Notes: generated by a model not told the origin, from the letters alone. DNA of 64,000 nt from Smallanthus sonchifolius (GCA_023525975.1 CM042021.1:106003501-106067500), one strand, 5' to 3'. Positions 44,610 to 56,625 are shown, numbered from the stretch's first letter. Numbers and translations are program-made.

Positions 44610-47333
44610 TGTGACAACCCGACTTTTCTGGTTAACTCAGTTAGCAAATTCCGTTAACTTACCGTTAAAAACCTAACCCCGTTAGTCAAATCTAACCCCA
44701 AGGTCTAATTCGGTCACAATATTAATTCAAAACTTCAGGGACTAGATGTGTGAAGTTACCAAATCAAATAAATTGACCCACCAAAGTCAATTTTATCAAA
44801 ATTGCTCCTGTTGACTTTTGAAAGTCAACATTGGAATCCTTTGATCTCCAATTCGCGAATTATACCCGAAATCCGTTGGAATTAGAACCGTTCTTGCATG
44901 ATAATGATCATAACGATCATCATTAACCCATTAAACCAACAATTAATCGAATTAAACTCAAATTATGATAATTCATTTCGTAACCGTCGACCCCATATTC
45001 GATTATCATCAAATCCGGCAAATCCCTGTAATTCCTTCGCGAATTGAGACGCTGCAATCGCTTAACGAACCCCCTGAAGCTTTCACACAAACCAGATTAA
45101 CCGGAGAAGTAGCAGAGAGAGCCGGAGATCAAACCAGTGCAGTCGGAACCGGTTTTAGTCGACCTCCACAGTCCCGACATCAATTCAGGTAACTAGATAC
45201 ATCATCAGCTTCGTTTTCATCTCGTAGATGAAAGCCCTAACTCAATTAGGACTTACACTATCAATTCGATCGAAATCTGTAACCTAGGGTTCATCTCTGA
45301 CTGATTTAATCGAACCCTAGTCTAGACCCAATCAAAATGCAATTAACCTATACAGTTGGATTCGCAACACCATTTTAATTGAAAGCCCTCTGTCAATTCA
45401 ATGTTTTATTATACAAATTATCGAGACCCAAAACTAGGGTTCTTCATAAAAACGATTTGGGGATTTCGATCTTAAACTCAACCTCAATCCAATTAAACCA
45501 TATATGCAGATTCGCAATCCTCTACTCTATAAAAGCCCTATGAATCCAGACATTTTCATTATAAGAATTAATCAAATCAATCCAAAATCAAAACTAGGGT
45601 TTTCGGTCCTAGTTTCTGTAATTTAACGATCCAAATCAAATTGTTTTTGCAATTAGCTTTCACCACAGAGTCGTTTTGAGTCGATAATCAAAACCCCTAT
45701 GATCCTTTGTTGAATCGCGACCAAATCTGAGGGTAATTAGACGGGTTTCGAACCGGGTATGCGTGGGGGAGGGAAACCCATTCGAGTTACTTGATAAAAC
45801 CATTTCAATCTGGATCATGTTGCGATAGCCTAGCGGCCGGGACTGGTTAGAGCTGTGTGCGTGTGTGGGAGAGACCCGGGTTCGAGTCCGGACTCCCACA
45901 ATTATTTTTAAACATTTTTCTGTTAATATTTAATTAATAAAAATCAAACCTTTTAATATTATATTATTATATAAATGGGTTTTAACCCGGAAAACAACCC
46001 GTAGGCTCGGGTTTGAATTATTAGCTTATTTTTATAAATTATACCCGCCTTTATAATTTATACATTATTATTATTATCAAGTAAAAATGATATGTTTATA
46101 TTATTTTAAGCCATAAATTTGTATAAAATAATATGTTTATATTATTTTCAAACCGTGACCCGTATTATTAAATAATATAAATTTATATTATTTCAAATCA
46201 ATTTATAACATCGTGTGTCGATTGAGACTAAATAATAATATAATTGGTTATACTATTTACTCGTATACATATATTATTATTTTCTTAATTTTTGTGAATG
46301 ACAAAACACCCGGTTATAATTATTATTAGTCGTGTCATTCGTCGCGTAAAGTAATTCCTAACTCCGTGGACACTTTCGTCCACTCTTGAATATTAGAGCG
46401 TTTCTTTAGGACGCTTCTCAATCCGTGTCATTGTCACATTTCCTATTTTCCTTTATCCCTAATTTTATGTGTTTATAATTTTAGGGCATTCGTAAGTCTT
46501 TTAAGACTTACACACTTGGTTCCAACTTTTCCCTTGTGTGATTCAAATCCATACTCAAGCTCAGGTGAGTTTTCACGGCCCCTTTTTACTGCTTTTAAAC
46601 TGAGGGAGAAAACATGATACAACTCTTTTGATTTTTGTACTTCATTTTATATCAATTGTTATGACTATGCGTAAACTCTATCATGAAAGTCCTCACATCG
46701 AACCGTTTAAATATGAATATAGCGAGGTATGTTGGGTAGTACTACTGGGTTTGACAAACCTCACCCGCGTTAGTCGCGCTAACACGATTGGATATCGAAC
46801 GGGTGCAATATTGACCTAAACGTGCACCGTGGTTGATAGACCTGGTGGGAGGCAATACAAACAGTCAGTTTACGGTTGCGAGCGTAATAGCAAACAATGA
46901 ACATGGGTTAGCTACTCATTTGGTATTTATGTTGATTGTACAATAAATCTGGTAAACGTTTATTTGTATATTGAAACCTGTGAACTCACCAACCTTGTGT
47001 TGACACTTTTTCTTACATGTTTTCTCAGGACGCTAAGCTAAGACACAGGTGCACGTTAGGGCATGCATGGGATTCAACTGCTTTGCTTTGTGTCTATTTA
47101 TGTTGATTGAATTATTTTAATGTACTTTGTTTGGTTGAACGTTTGGACTTTGGTTTTGGGCGCGTGTATTTTGCGCATTTACTTTCTTTACGCTTCCGCA
47201 TTGATACTCTGATTTAAAAGGATATTTTCATTTGAGTCCCATGTAGAGTCGTTCAATGTAACTAATGTCTGAGATCCTGGTTTGTCACTTCCCAAACGGT
47301 AATACTCCGTTAGTGGAATTTGGGGGTGTGACA
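44610..47333 (+). repeat. TE-J 3' LTR
   Basis: 2724 bp, partner of 35919-38651. It lacks an 8-bp repeat unit near 47148 present in the 5' copy (two TTTGGACT-like units against one). It keeps the canonical B-box. Confidence 0.95.
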
Positions 47334-49280
47334 GTAAGACCCCAAACCGGGCATCCTACAGTTAGGTCTCATCACTAGGTATTCTCATTAAAAACTCTTA
47401 TCTCATTATAAAAACAATCAACGGAAGTCTTCTTTAAAATAGTTTTATCTTTAAAATCGTTATCAATCGAAACCTTACCTTATGAATGCATGCACACCAA
47501 TTCGAGTAGCACCGCTCCCAAGCCAAGATACCCCGTCACGTAATCCCATCGGTAAAACAATCTGACGTACATACAAAATCAGCTACGTTGAATGTGTTCT
47601 AACAACTAGTAGCATTTACCATGACCCGTTAAGTAAACACAAACCACATACGTGCTCCCGTGTTAACACATCTTAGATATACCCTCCACACGTCTAAATC
47701 CATTACCCGACCGATCCCGTATAGGTCATTACATGGCGCATAAACATCACACAAACTTCTAGCCCACATAACCGAAGGACCCCACACAGACCATTAAGTT
47801 CGTTTTATAGTATTAAAGTTATAAACCTTTCGGGTTTACCCAAACCTCTTAACATGTTTAAATAACAGATTAAAACATGCGAGTACGTACGATAGCCCCA
47901 AAATAGTAAAAGTAGTAAAGAGGGGATTAGAAACTCACAGAATACTAGGAATCCAAGTCTTTGCACTGCAACTCGTACTTCGTCCTCGGAATCCGAACCT
48001 GCCAATCGTTAGATTACGTGATCAAAACACGTTCAAAGCGTACGTCGAATACGCATAAATATAAATGAACCCTGACACTCGTCTCGTCATCTCAACATCC
48101 CTTCCCCACGAAACCCTAGTTTCACGCGTTCACCTGAACTGGGTCATCCTTGACTCGTTGGAGCTCGTATACTCGAACTGGGTTACATGCATGCATGTAC
48201 GTGACCATGCAAACCCTAATCTCACGAGCATACACGTATTCGAACCGATTTCTATTCATGCATGTGTGCCATGCAACATGCTTAAACCATAATCGGTGTT
48301 CTCAGGTTTCCCTGTCTTGTCTCACCACGCCACTCGTCCCCTCGTCGTCCTCGTCTCCCCCTTCGTACCCTGCTATCCTGATCACCATCATGTATCTTTT
48401 CTTCCTCTTCGGGCGGACCCTAACCGACTAGTACCACAGCTACCATCCCTAATGGGCTCCACTCGCCATCCTATACACAACCTCCGTACTCCGCCATTCG
48501 CCGCCGCAATGCAGCACCACCAACACAACCATCACCGGCTACCGACCCCTCCTTGTCGTGCCCTCACACCCGTCTCCTTTCTCTCTCTCTCTCTCTCTCT
48601 CTCTTTCATTCTTCACGGCGGCCGACTACCCTAACACCACCGTCACATGTTGTAACCGCTGCCACCACCGTCCGCTCCTCTTTAGCCGACCCTTACCACC
48701 AATATCGAGCACCACCAGAATTTGTTGTGGTCGTCGCGGTCAGTTGTTCCACACCCCCCCATCGTCCTCATCTTCTTCTTCGATCACCACGAACAAGAAC
48801 CAAAAAACAAATCTCTGCTACTAAAGTAAACTGAACACGTAAATGGAGAAAGGATGAGAACGAGTATTACCTACTTGCGTTCCGGAGTCACCTTGCCGGA
48901 CCACCTCCTCGTCGCCGTCCCTCCCTCCTTGCGTGTTTCTCCCAGTTGTCGCACACAACCCCCTAGGCCAATTATGGCCTAGGGTTTTAGCATAACGGGT
49001 TTTAATACTCTTGAAAGTTCCATCCGGGCCCCTCCTAAATCGTTAAGTGAGCTCCTAGTCCAAATTATTAGTAAAAGGGTTAACGGGGTCTTCTAATTTC
49101 TGTCAATTAAAGTTTTACACAAAAATCCTCATTAACCCTGAAATTAAGAAGAGACTCGGGTCATTTATTAATATAAACACGCCCCACATGTGACCAACCT
49201 TGCTCGTCATTTTTTCAAATAAAGATTCGGGTCGTCAACTAACCCGCACCATTAGTTTTCTGGATATCCGGGTTCTTACA
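47334..49280 (-). repeat. TE-B 5' LTR
   Basis: On the minus strand it starts TGTAAGAACCCGG at 49280 and ends GGGGTCTTAC at 47334; its last base A is complementary to 35913, on the far side of TE-J. Partner of 2471-5043. It lacks the roughly 655 bp present there. It cuts H's integrase right after the conserved VDYVSKW block. A (CT)n tract lies at about 48580-48603. Plus-strand ORFs at 48065-48834 are repetitive shadows. Confidence 0.88.
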
Positions 49281-49746
49281 CCCATTTAGATACATAGTCC
49301 ACAGCCACTAATATATACAGATTGCCAAACTAGTTTGGGAGTGGTCCCATGAAATCGATTCCCCAAACATCAAAGATGTCAGTTACAAGAATCGGTCTCA
49401 TGGGCATTTCGTCTCTTTTATAGACGCTCCCTAACTGTTAACATTTGATGCAATGTTTCGTAAACTCAAACGCATCCCTAAACATAGTTGGCCCGAAAAG
49501 ACCACATGAAAGAATTTTGTGTCCCATCTTTTGGCCACTGAAATGGCCTCCACAAGCATAAGAATGCACATGTGCTAGCACACACGGTATCTCCTTATCC
49601 GGCACACATCTTCTAATCATTTGATCCGCTCCAACTTTAAACAAATCCGGTTCATCCCAAATGTATTGCTTTGCTTGTGACAGAAAATAGCATCTCCTCT
49701 TCTTTGCCCAATGGGTTGGGATTGCACCTGTAGCCAAAAAATTCAC
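49281..49746 (-). pseudogene. H integrase: zinc domain and start of catalytic core
   Basis: On the minus strand 49438-49746 contains the zinc-binding domain (CVLAHVHSYACGGHFSGQKM, later FTKHCIKC). After a stop near 49438 the core continues in 49281-49437 with DFMGPLP and NLYILVAVDYVSKW, where the first catalytic Asp belongs, then TE-B begins. The GPLP and AVDYVSKW blocks are typical of Athila/Tat-type integrases, not chromoviruses. The rest lies at 2274-2470. Confidence 0.85.
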
Positions 49747-50019
49747 AATGTTAACAAATCAAGGTAAAGATGAAACAGACATAATATGTTCATCGGGGAA
49801 CGATTCATTTATCACTCTGGTGGTCTCCTCATCATCAATCACAATCCTTGAAAAGTGATCGGCTACTACATTCTCACTACCCTTTTTGTCACTCGTCTCC
49901 TAATAAAACTCTTGTAACAACAAAATCCACCTTATGAGCCTCGGTTTAGCATCCTTTTTCTCCATGAGGTACCTGACAGCACTGTGATCAGAATAGATAA
50001 TAATTTTGCTACCCCATAT

Positions 50020-51456
50020 CTAGGACCTAAACTTGTCTAAAGAATATACTACTGCAAGTAATTCTTTTTCGGTTGTGTTGTAATTCAGTTGTGCATCTGA
50101 AAGAGTTTTACTCGCATAATATATGGTAACGGGTTTCTTCTCAACCAGTTGTCCCAACACGGCCCCAACCGCATAGTCACTTGCATCACACATAATTTCA
50201 AATGGAAGTGACCAATTGGGTGATTGCAAGATTGGGGCGTCCATCAATTTCTGTTTCAAAATATTAAAAGCATTAACACATTCATCGTCAAAATTAAAGG
50301 GCACATCTTTTAAAAGTAAGTTACATAATGGTTTTGTGATTGAACTAAAACCTTTAATAAACACCCCGCATGCCCCAAAAATGACCTAATGCCTTTAATA
50401 TTCGTGGGATGAGGTAAAGTAGATATAACTTGCACTTTCGTATGATCCACCTCAATCCTAAGACTCGAAATCACATGACCCAATACGATCCTCTCTTTGA
50501 CCATAAAATGACTCTTCTCCCAACTTAAGACCAAATTTGTTTCAATACACCCTTTTAAAACTATTTCCAACTGACCCAAACAAGAACCAAAATATGTACC
50601 AAAAATGGAAAAATCATCCATGAAAATCTCCAAAGATTCCCCCACCATATCCAAAAAGATACTCTTCATACACCTTTGAAGGTGGTGGGGGCATTACATA
50701 ATCCAAAAGGCATTCGCCTAAATGCGAAAGTGCCATAAGGACACGTAAACGTTGTCTTATGTTGATCCTCGGGATGGATAGCAATTTGCTTATAAGCCGA
50801 ATAACCATCAAGAAAACAATAATATTTCTAACCTGTTAGTTTTTCCACAATTTGATCAATAAATAATAATGGGAAATGATCTTTTGAGGTAGCCGCATTC
50901 AATTACCTGTAATCAATACAAATCCGCAACCCGGTTACCGGTCGGGTGGCTACCTCCTCACCTGAGTCGTTCTTGATGACTTGGATGCATGCCTTCTTAG
51001 GCACGGTTTTTGTTGGACTCACCCATGTACTATCAGAAATCGGGTAAATGATGTCGGCGTCCAACCACTTGAGAACCTCCTTATTCACAACTTCCCTCAT
51101 ATTCGGATTTAACCACCTTTGTGCATCGTGAGATGGGGGACGACTTAATCCGTGGCAATCTTGTGTATAACAATCGAGGGACTAATACCCTTCAAATCAG
51201 CAATACTCCATCCAATTTCTGCCTTATGTGCGACCAATACTTTCATTAACTCACCCTCTTGTTCCCTTGTCAAATCCGATACAATGATGACCGGTAGGGT
51301 GTCATTCTCTCCAACGAAAGCATACTTGAGATGCTTTGGCAACTCCTTCAACTCGACCATTGGGGGTTGCTCCAATGATGGCTTCAAATTGCTATCAATA
51401 TGGTCGGGTAAGCTCTCCACTTGATGGGTCCACGGTGGTCTCTCATCTTCTTCCAA
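50020..51456 (-). pseudogene. H reverse transcriptase and RNase H, multiply broken
   Basis: In order on the minus strand: a pre-RT block (LPKHLKYAFVG, IGWSIADLKGISPSI) at 51145-51456; RT start (EVLKWLDADIIYPISDS, GLRICIDYR) at 50903-51100; RT end with the catalytic FMDD in VGESLEIFMDDFSIFG near 50600-50640 and FLGHAG at 50310-50669; RNase H (MCDASDYAVGAVLGQ, YASKTLSDAQLNYNTTEKELLAVVY) at 50020-50364. Separate frames with stops between them show decay. Sequence style is Athila/Tat. Confidence 0.88.
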
Positions 51457-51489
51457 CTCTTTACATGTCTCAACCTGTATCCTGTCACA

Positions 51490-51762
51490 TTAAAAGCATG
51501 TCTCCGTGGTGCCATCCTCATTCACAATAGAATCACAAAGAGGAATGAACCCATCAATAACGTCCGCCATAAAGCATTCATCATTGATTGAAGAGTTAGA
51601 TGTATGTGAAAAAAAAATTAATCTCAACTTACGGTTACCAAATGCCATATCAACCGTTCCATCTCGACAATTAATTTGGGCATTTGTGGTCGCCAAAAAT
51701 GGTCTACTGAGGATAACCGTATGTTGTTTTGTTCTATCAGATGAAACATAGTCAAGAACCAA
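51490..51762 (-). pseudogene. H aspartic protease C-terminal part
   Basis: Starts MVLDYVSSD and contains the conserved second half of a plant retropepsin (VILSRPFLATTNAQINCRDGT, then MAFGNRKLRL). The active-site DLGA or DTGA part would lie upstream (about 51780-52000). That stretch is frameshifted and also contains a short local duplication (CTTTCCTAAGAGGACC, about 51867 and 51905). Confidence 0.8.
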
Positions 51763-52009
51763 AAATTCAACCAGAAGCTAAAAGTCTTCCACCTTCACAA
51801 TAACACCGGTCATTATTCCTAGGGGAAGCTTAGGAGTTAAGTAGGCCAAAACCACGGTGGTGTCGGCTTTCCTAAGAGGACCAAAATCGTATTGATCATA
51901 AAGGCTTTCCTAAGAGGACCAAAATCGTATTGAATAGGTATAATAGGCGCCCCCGGATCTTGTAGTTTGGGTGGAAAAGCACCCGACAAGATAGCATTAA
52001 CATTAGCGG

Positions 52010-52599
52010 TTAAATCAATTTTTTTGGGAATTTATGATTCTGCTTTTGTGTACACAACTCTTTCAGGTATTTCTCATAAGCGGGAACTTGTTTAATGGCA
52101 TCTAAAAGTGGTATGTTAATTTTGACTTGTTTAAGCATCTCCCACATTTCCTCTTGTTGTGAGCCCCTTTTATTTACCATTTTTGCTTTAGATGGTTCGA
52201 TTAAAGTCTCGGGATAAGGAACGGAGTTACCCGCCATATCCTTTCCTTTAGCAATAGTTTAATCATCCTTTAAAACCGGTTTAGATTTTTCAAATTTTTG
52301 ATCAACTGGTTTTTTAGCATTAACATGTTCCGGTTCACCTTCACTTTCCTCTCCTTCAATAACATCCTCCACCACCCCCTTCAACCTTTTGTGGTGGAGA
52401 ATCAACCTTGTTATCAAAAATTTTGCCAATACAAAGAATACTAACCTAATTAACTTTCACGTTGCTTCCATTCAAACACGTTGTAATTCCCTTGTTGGCG
52501 CGGTTGATAGGAGGATGAAGAGGTGTTTTGATTCACACCTTGAAAGTTGGGGTTCATTTGATTCGCCGCATTCCCATACTTGAAATTGGGATGGTTTCT
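52010..52599 (-). pseudogene. H gag C-terminus and gag-protease linker
   Basis: 52472-52599 reads Asn/Gln-rich gag tail (YGNAANQMNPNFQGVNQ and similar) in one frame. 52010-52237 holds a block (MLKQVKINIPLLDAIKQVPAYEKYLKELC) that precedes protease in Athila/Tat polyproteins. TE-K interrupts at 52599/52600; earlier gag parts must lie beyond TE-K, outside the window. Confidence 0.8.
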
Positions 52600-53006
52600 T
52601 GTAACAGCAAAAAATTTCAATCAATAGTAACAATATAAAACACGCGGAGGTAGGCACCATTGAACACTCTTGACAAAACAACACATGTTTTTTACAACAA
52701 AATAACGATATAACTTGTTTTAAAACATTCGACCGACATCTCAAAACGACAACAAGTTTCAATATCTAAGAGATTACTCAAACAGGTTTATTGAACCCCA
52801 TTCAATGAGTTCTAACTCCAACTGTTAACATTTAACAAACCAAATGAGTATCCAATTCCACCATGAAGCGTGACCCGAGACTTCAAACCGGAGCTTTATC
52901 TGCATAACACCATTAGTAATGATATACAACCTCCCTTATACCCCCCATGGGTTAGACCGAAGCAAATACCCCAAAATGGGAAGTTTTGAATAAATAAAAT
53001 GTTTGA

Positions 53007-53145
53007 CATGGCCATGTGCACCTGATGCCCACAACAATTTCCAGACATGGCCATGTGCAGACTGATATAACCATGTCCACCTGATGAATTAAAAATTTCT
53101 GACATGGCTAAGTGCAGAATCAGACATGGCCATGTCCACCTACAG
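53007..53145. repeat. ACATGGCCATGT palindrome cluster in TE-K 3' LTR
   Basis: GACATGGCCATGTGC at about 53008, AGACATGGCCATGTGC at about 53044, ATAACCATGTCC, GACATGGCTAAGTGC and AGACATGGCCATGTCC. ACATGGCCATGT is a perfect 12-bp palindrome. The partner LTR has related but longer palindromes at about 60516-60655. Confidence 0.75.
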
Positions 53146-53439
53146 CAAATTTTAGTTTTCCACCTTTTCGACCCACCCAAGTCGACCACCGGTCGTTATA
53201 AGCAACCAACAACATTTTGAGAATGTTTTAAACTCCTCATACGAGAACCACAACTCGTTTTTATCCCTTATCCAATCTGACTCATTTGTTATTATTTGGA
53301 GTCATTGACTACAAGCTTACCACCCAAGTTTACGACACTCGTTAAGTTATGGCATTGAGTAATTGACTCCAAGACCGACATTTAGACAAGTATTGACATC
53401 ATACAAGTCCTATTATTAAACTAATTCACCATTATTCCA

Positions 53440-53720
53440 TAACGGTTAGACTTATATACCACATAAGTCAATTACTCTGAATTACCACATTTAATTTGAC
53501 TTTATACCACATAAGTTAACTACAACAATTTACCACATCTAGTTTGACTATACACCACATAAGTCAATTTCACCATATTACCACATTCTACTTTTTAGTT
53601 TTATACCACATAGTCAACTACACCAATTTATCGTATTCCACATTTTAGTTTGACTATATACCACATGGTCAACTACACCAATTTCAAACTACATTATGCA
53701 TTGACTTTTACCACACAAGT
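53440..53720. repeat. Degenerate tandem repeat of ACCACATAAGTCAA units
   Basis: Units of roughly 40-60 bp such as TATACCACATAAGTCAATTAC are repeated about six times. Similar units reappear at 63895-64000 in the other TE-K LTR, confirming they belong to that LTR. Confidence 0.7.
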
Positions 53721-54825
53721 CAATTTTACAACAATAATTTCATCAAACAAAAAGGCGAGGTTCTTAGACCTCAAACACCACGCATCCATCCTTGCATATT
53801 TTCACCATATGCAATTTCCTTAATTTTCAACATACAATTAAACACATATAAGATATTTGAACAACCAACATGTAAATCAAATATGTTCAATTACCACCAC
53901 CTGTCATTACTAAGTAAGTGCAAAGCACTTACCTTTTGCTAAAGATGATCCCGCTTGATCCTCCAAGCTAGCTTCCTTACTACTTGATCACCTATACAAC
54001 ACATTTACAATTACTAATCCATTGATCACCAATTGACACCCAACACACCTTTATGTTCTAAAGATCAAGACGCTAACTTAGTTTAATTAACATGAAGTTA
54101 AGCAAACCCTTAACACCCGAATAACACCTTTAAACCCAAATGACCAATTATAGTCAAACTTCCAATTCACCATTTCCAACTGAGATCTAACACCCACCGT
54201 AGACCTTATGGATTACAACCATTCTATCTTGATTAATTACACTTTAAACAAGTTTTAACCTGCCTACACAATCATTCACCCATTTTGACTCGTTTGGGTT
54301 GCACCCAATTTCATCAAATTAATAAATCACCAATTTAATTGGGTTTTCTACATGAAAATGTATTTATATAACACCATAAACACTTATCCTCACTCAATTC
54401 ACCATTTAAACCCCTTGCAATAAAATTAGATAATTCCATCTTTAAATAACACCCTCCAACTTTCTTTTATTTTAATCCACCCCATATAATATGATTTTCA
54501 TATTATTTTTATAAACCTGAAAATTGGTTCGTTACAGATCACACTCCCTAATTTTGGATTTCGTCCCTGAAACCCGATCAACCATGTCACACCCCAACCG
54601 ACGGCGGAAACGTCGGGGCGTGAAGCGTGCAGACTGTTCATTACTCATGGTTTACTAAAGTTTAAATAATTAATAATCGTTTCCATTGCAATCAAACAAG
54701 TTCAACAAAACATAGATTCAATCCACCAAACAATAATGAAAATTACATCAAAATATAGCTGGTTCAATTAAAACTAGGTCAAAATCCTATGTGTAGCATA
54801 TCTTGATCACTTCAAACATTGGTAC

Positions 54826-55274
54826 CTGAAACATGGTTAAATGAGAGGGTCAACTACAAGAGTTGGTGAGAAAACATAGGTTTTGTTGTGTGATAGCAAA
54901 AACGTATTGTGTGTATACAGTTCATACAAAACATGTCAATAAAGGCGTTTATGGAGAGGAACCATCGTGTGACCTGTGTATTCAATCAAACCTTTGTAAC
55001 TGAAATCAAATCGTGTTGTCAGCAACAGTCACCCTACCTGGGTGGGTTTGTCAGACTCAATAGTACTATCACTGTATACTGTCGGCTAATAGTTAATGAT
55101 TGTGAATAGCGTATATAGTCTACACACCTAGCACTCAAGCATAAAGCACAGAATTGCATACATGTATGTAAGATGGAAACTGTATTCGTGTATAATTGAA
55201 AATATAGTAATTGAACGCATGTTCCACCCCAAAAAGTTTTGTAAATAGAGTAAAAGAGGGGCTATGTAACTCAC
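54826..55274 (-). other. Intron-like module in TE-L LTR
   Basis: On the minus strand AACAA-GTGAGTTACATAGCCCC opens at 55274 and ATGTTTCAG-GTACC closes at 54826 (449 bp). The inner GGGGTGGAACATG and GTCTGACAAACCCACC blocks are shared. Confidence 0.5.
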
Positions 55275-55657
55275 TTGTTATGCAGCGTATAGGTCGCACA
55301 AGCAAGTATGTAATGGCGGTGTGTTGTAGATTGCTAAGTTCGACCTAATGAACAATGTATATGTGTTATTGATTTGCGTTATTTAATGACGGAAGTGAAT
55401 TTGTCATTCTTAAACGTGTAGGGTTTGTCTTAAAAATAATAATTAACTATGTTATTTATTATATATATTTATTTGTATAAGTTTAAGTAATAGAATATTT
55501 ATTTAAAAATATAAGTTTAAATAAAAAAATGTTCATTCGGAACAGTGTAAGGTATTCCAGTAATTAGTTTATAAAAATAATTATTTAAACTGTTATTTAA
55601 TTTATTTATCAAATTAACAGAATAAAAATAAAAATAAAGATTCTGTTTAAGGGATGA

Positions 55658-55920
55658 GCACGACCGTGCTTGTATATGGCACGACCGCGCCTGGCACGTA
55701 CACGACCGCGCTTGATCGGTAACGCGCCCGTGGTTGGTCAGAAGTCAAAACAAGAGTCTGGTCCTGAGACACGACCGCGTCCGTATCCGGCACGACCGCG
55801 CCTAGGGTTTTGACTAGGTCAGGACTTGGTTTGATCGGTAAACACGACCGGGCCTCTTACGGGGCACGACTGTGCTTGGTCAGGAACGACCGCGCTCATA
55901 GGCTGGCGCGACCGTGTCTG
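55658..55920. repeat. Palindrome cluster 1 in TE-L
   Basis: About eight units: GAGCACG-AC-CGTGCTT, GGCACG-AC-CGCGCC (twice), CACG-AC-CGCGCTT, GGCACG-ACTGTGCTT, GGCGCG-AC-CGTGTC and others, irregularly spaced. Confidence 0.8.
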
Positions 55921-56285
55921 GTCAATTCCAGAAGCAATTCAGCTGATTCTTGTAATAAAACAGATTAGAAACTTAGGGTTTTCATTGATATGATGTTTGC
56001 GAATCGAATTACACCATTTAATTAGGTTTATATTCTGTTTATCGTGTCGATCGTTTAAAACCATTTTTTTATCAAAACTCAGATTCAATTCTGTAAAATC
56101 ATGTAATGTGGTTACGAATTAAGTTAGGGCTTTCGATTAGCTTGGAGAGACGATCCTAATGAACTATTACTAACCTGTTTTTAATGGGCAACAAGTGCAG
56201 ACGGCTACGGGGAGACTTCGCGGCTTTTTCTTGATCGACAGACGAGATAGAGATGATGGAATGATGGATTTAGGGTTTAGGGAAG

Positions 56286-56293
56286 TTTATATA
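56286..56293 (-). promoter_or_regulatory. TATA box in TE-L LTR
   Basis: The minus strand reads TATATAAACTTCCC, followed by a C/T-rich stretch (CATCATTCCATCATCTC) like a leader. It lies between the two palindrome clusters. Confidence 0.45.
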
Positions 56294-56543
56294 TGTCTCG
56301 GGTAGGTATGGGCTTAACTTAATTCGTTTGATTCTTGCCCCAAATACTTGATTCGTTTTAAAAAAAAAAGTCGGTTTAGAATTTGCGAGTATTTGGACGA
56401 TTGCATGTGTATTTGGTCATGTTTTAGTCTCAATTAGCCGAATATCTTCTTCTGCAAGTTTCACGACCTTCTAAACGTGTTTACAATCTATTTTTGGACA
56501 AGATTTGAGTCGGTTTGACTTTGCGGAGTCAAACTGTAAACGA

Positions 56544-56625
56544 GGCGCGACCGTGCTTAATGTTAAGCACGACCGTGGTCATGGCACAAGCGCGACCGTG
56601 CTTAGGACTAAGCACGACCGTGCTT
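56544..56625. repeat. Palindrome cluster 2 in TE-L
   Basis: Four units in 82 bp: GGCGCG-AC-CGTGCT, AAGCACG-AC-CGTGGT, AGCGCG-AC-CGTGCTT and AAGCACG-AC-CGTGCTT. The last is a full 7-bp-arm palindrome. Confidence 0.85.

Larger units (their letters stand above)
35919..47333 (+). mobile_element. TE-J: full-length Tekay-like Ty3/gypsy chromovirus, 11.4 kb
   Basis: It starts TGTGACAACCCG and ends GGGGGTGTGACA, with target duplication GTAAG at 35914-35918 and 47334-47338. LTRs: 35919-38651 and 44610-47333. In order: primer site, pre-gag ORF, gag, three zinc knuckles, protease, RT, RNase H, integrase, chromodomain-like tail, polypurine tract. By eye the LTRs differ at about 30 positions in 2.7 kb plus small indels, close to 1%, so this is the youngest full element here. 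The polyprotein still has two stop codons, a frameshift and a further stop in the tail, so it is defective. Confidence 0.95.
52600..54536 (-). mobile_element. TE-K: 3' LTR of a decayed minus-strand gypsy element
   Basis: On the plus strand it starts TGTAACAG and ends GGTTCGTTACA. It is homologous to 60135 onward but clearly diverged, so old. On the minus strand the LTR is preceded (54537-54580) by GGGACGAAATCC and AAATTAGGGAGTGTGATC, the usual end of a gypsy internal region with its polypurine tract. It holds a cluster of CATGGCCATG-type palindromes at about 53007-53145. The stretch 53440-53720 is a loose tandem repeat of TACCACATAAGTCAA-like units. Confidence 0.8.
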
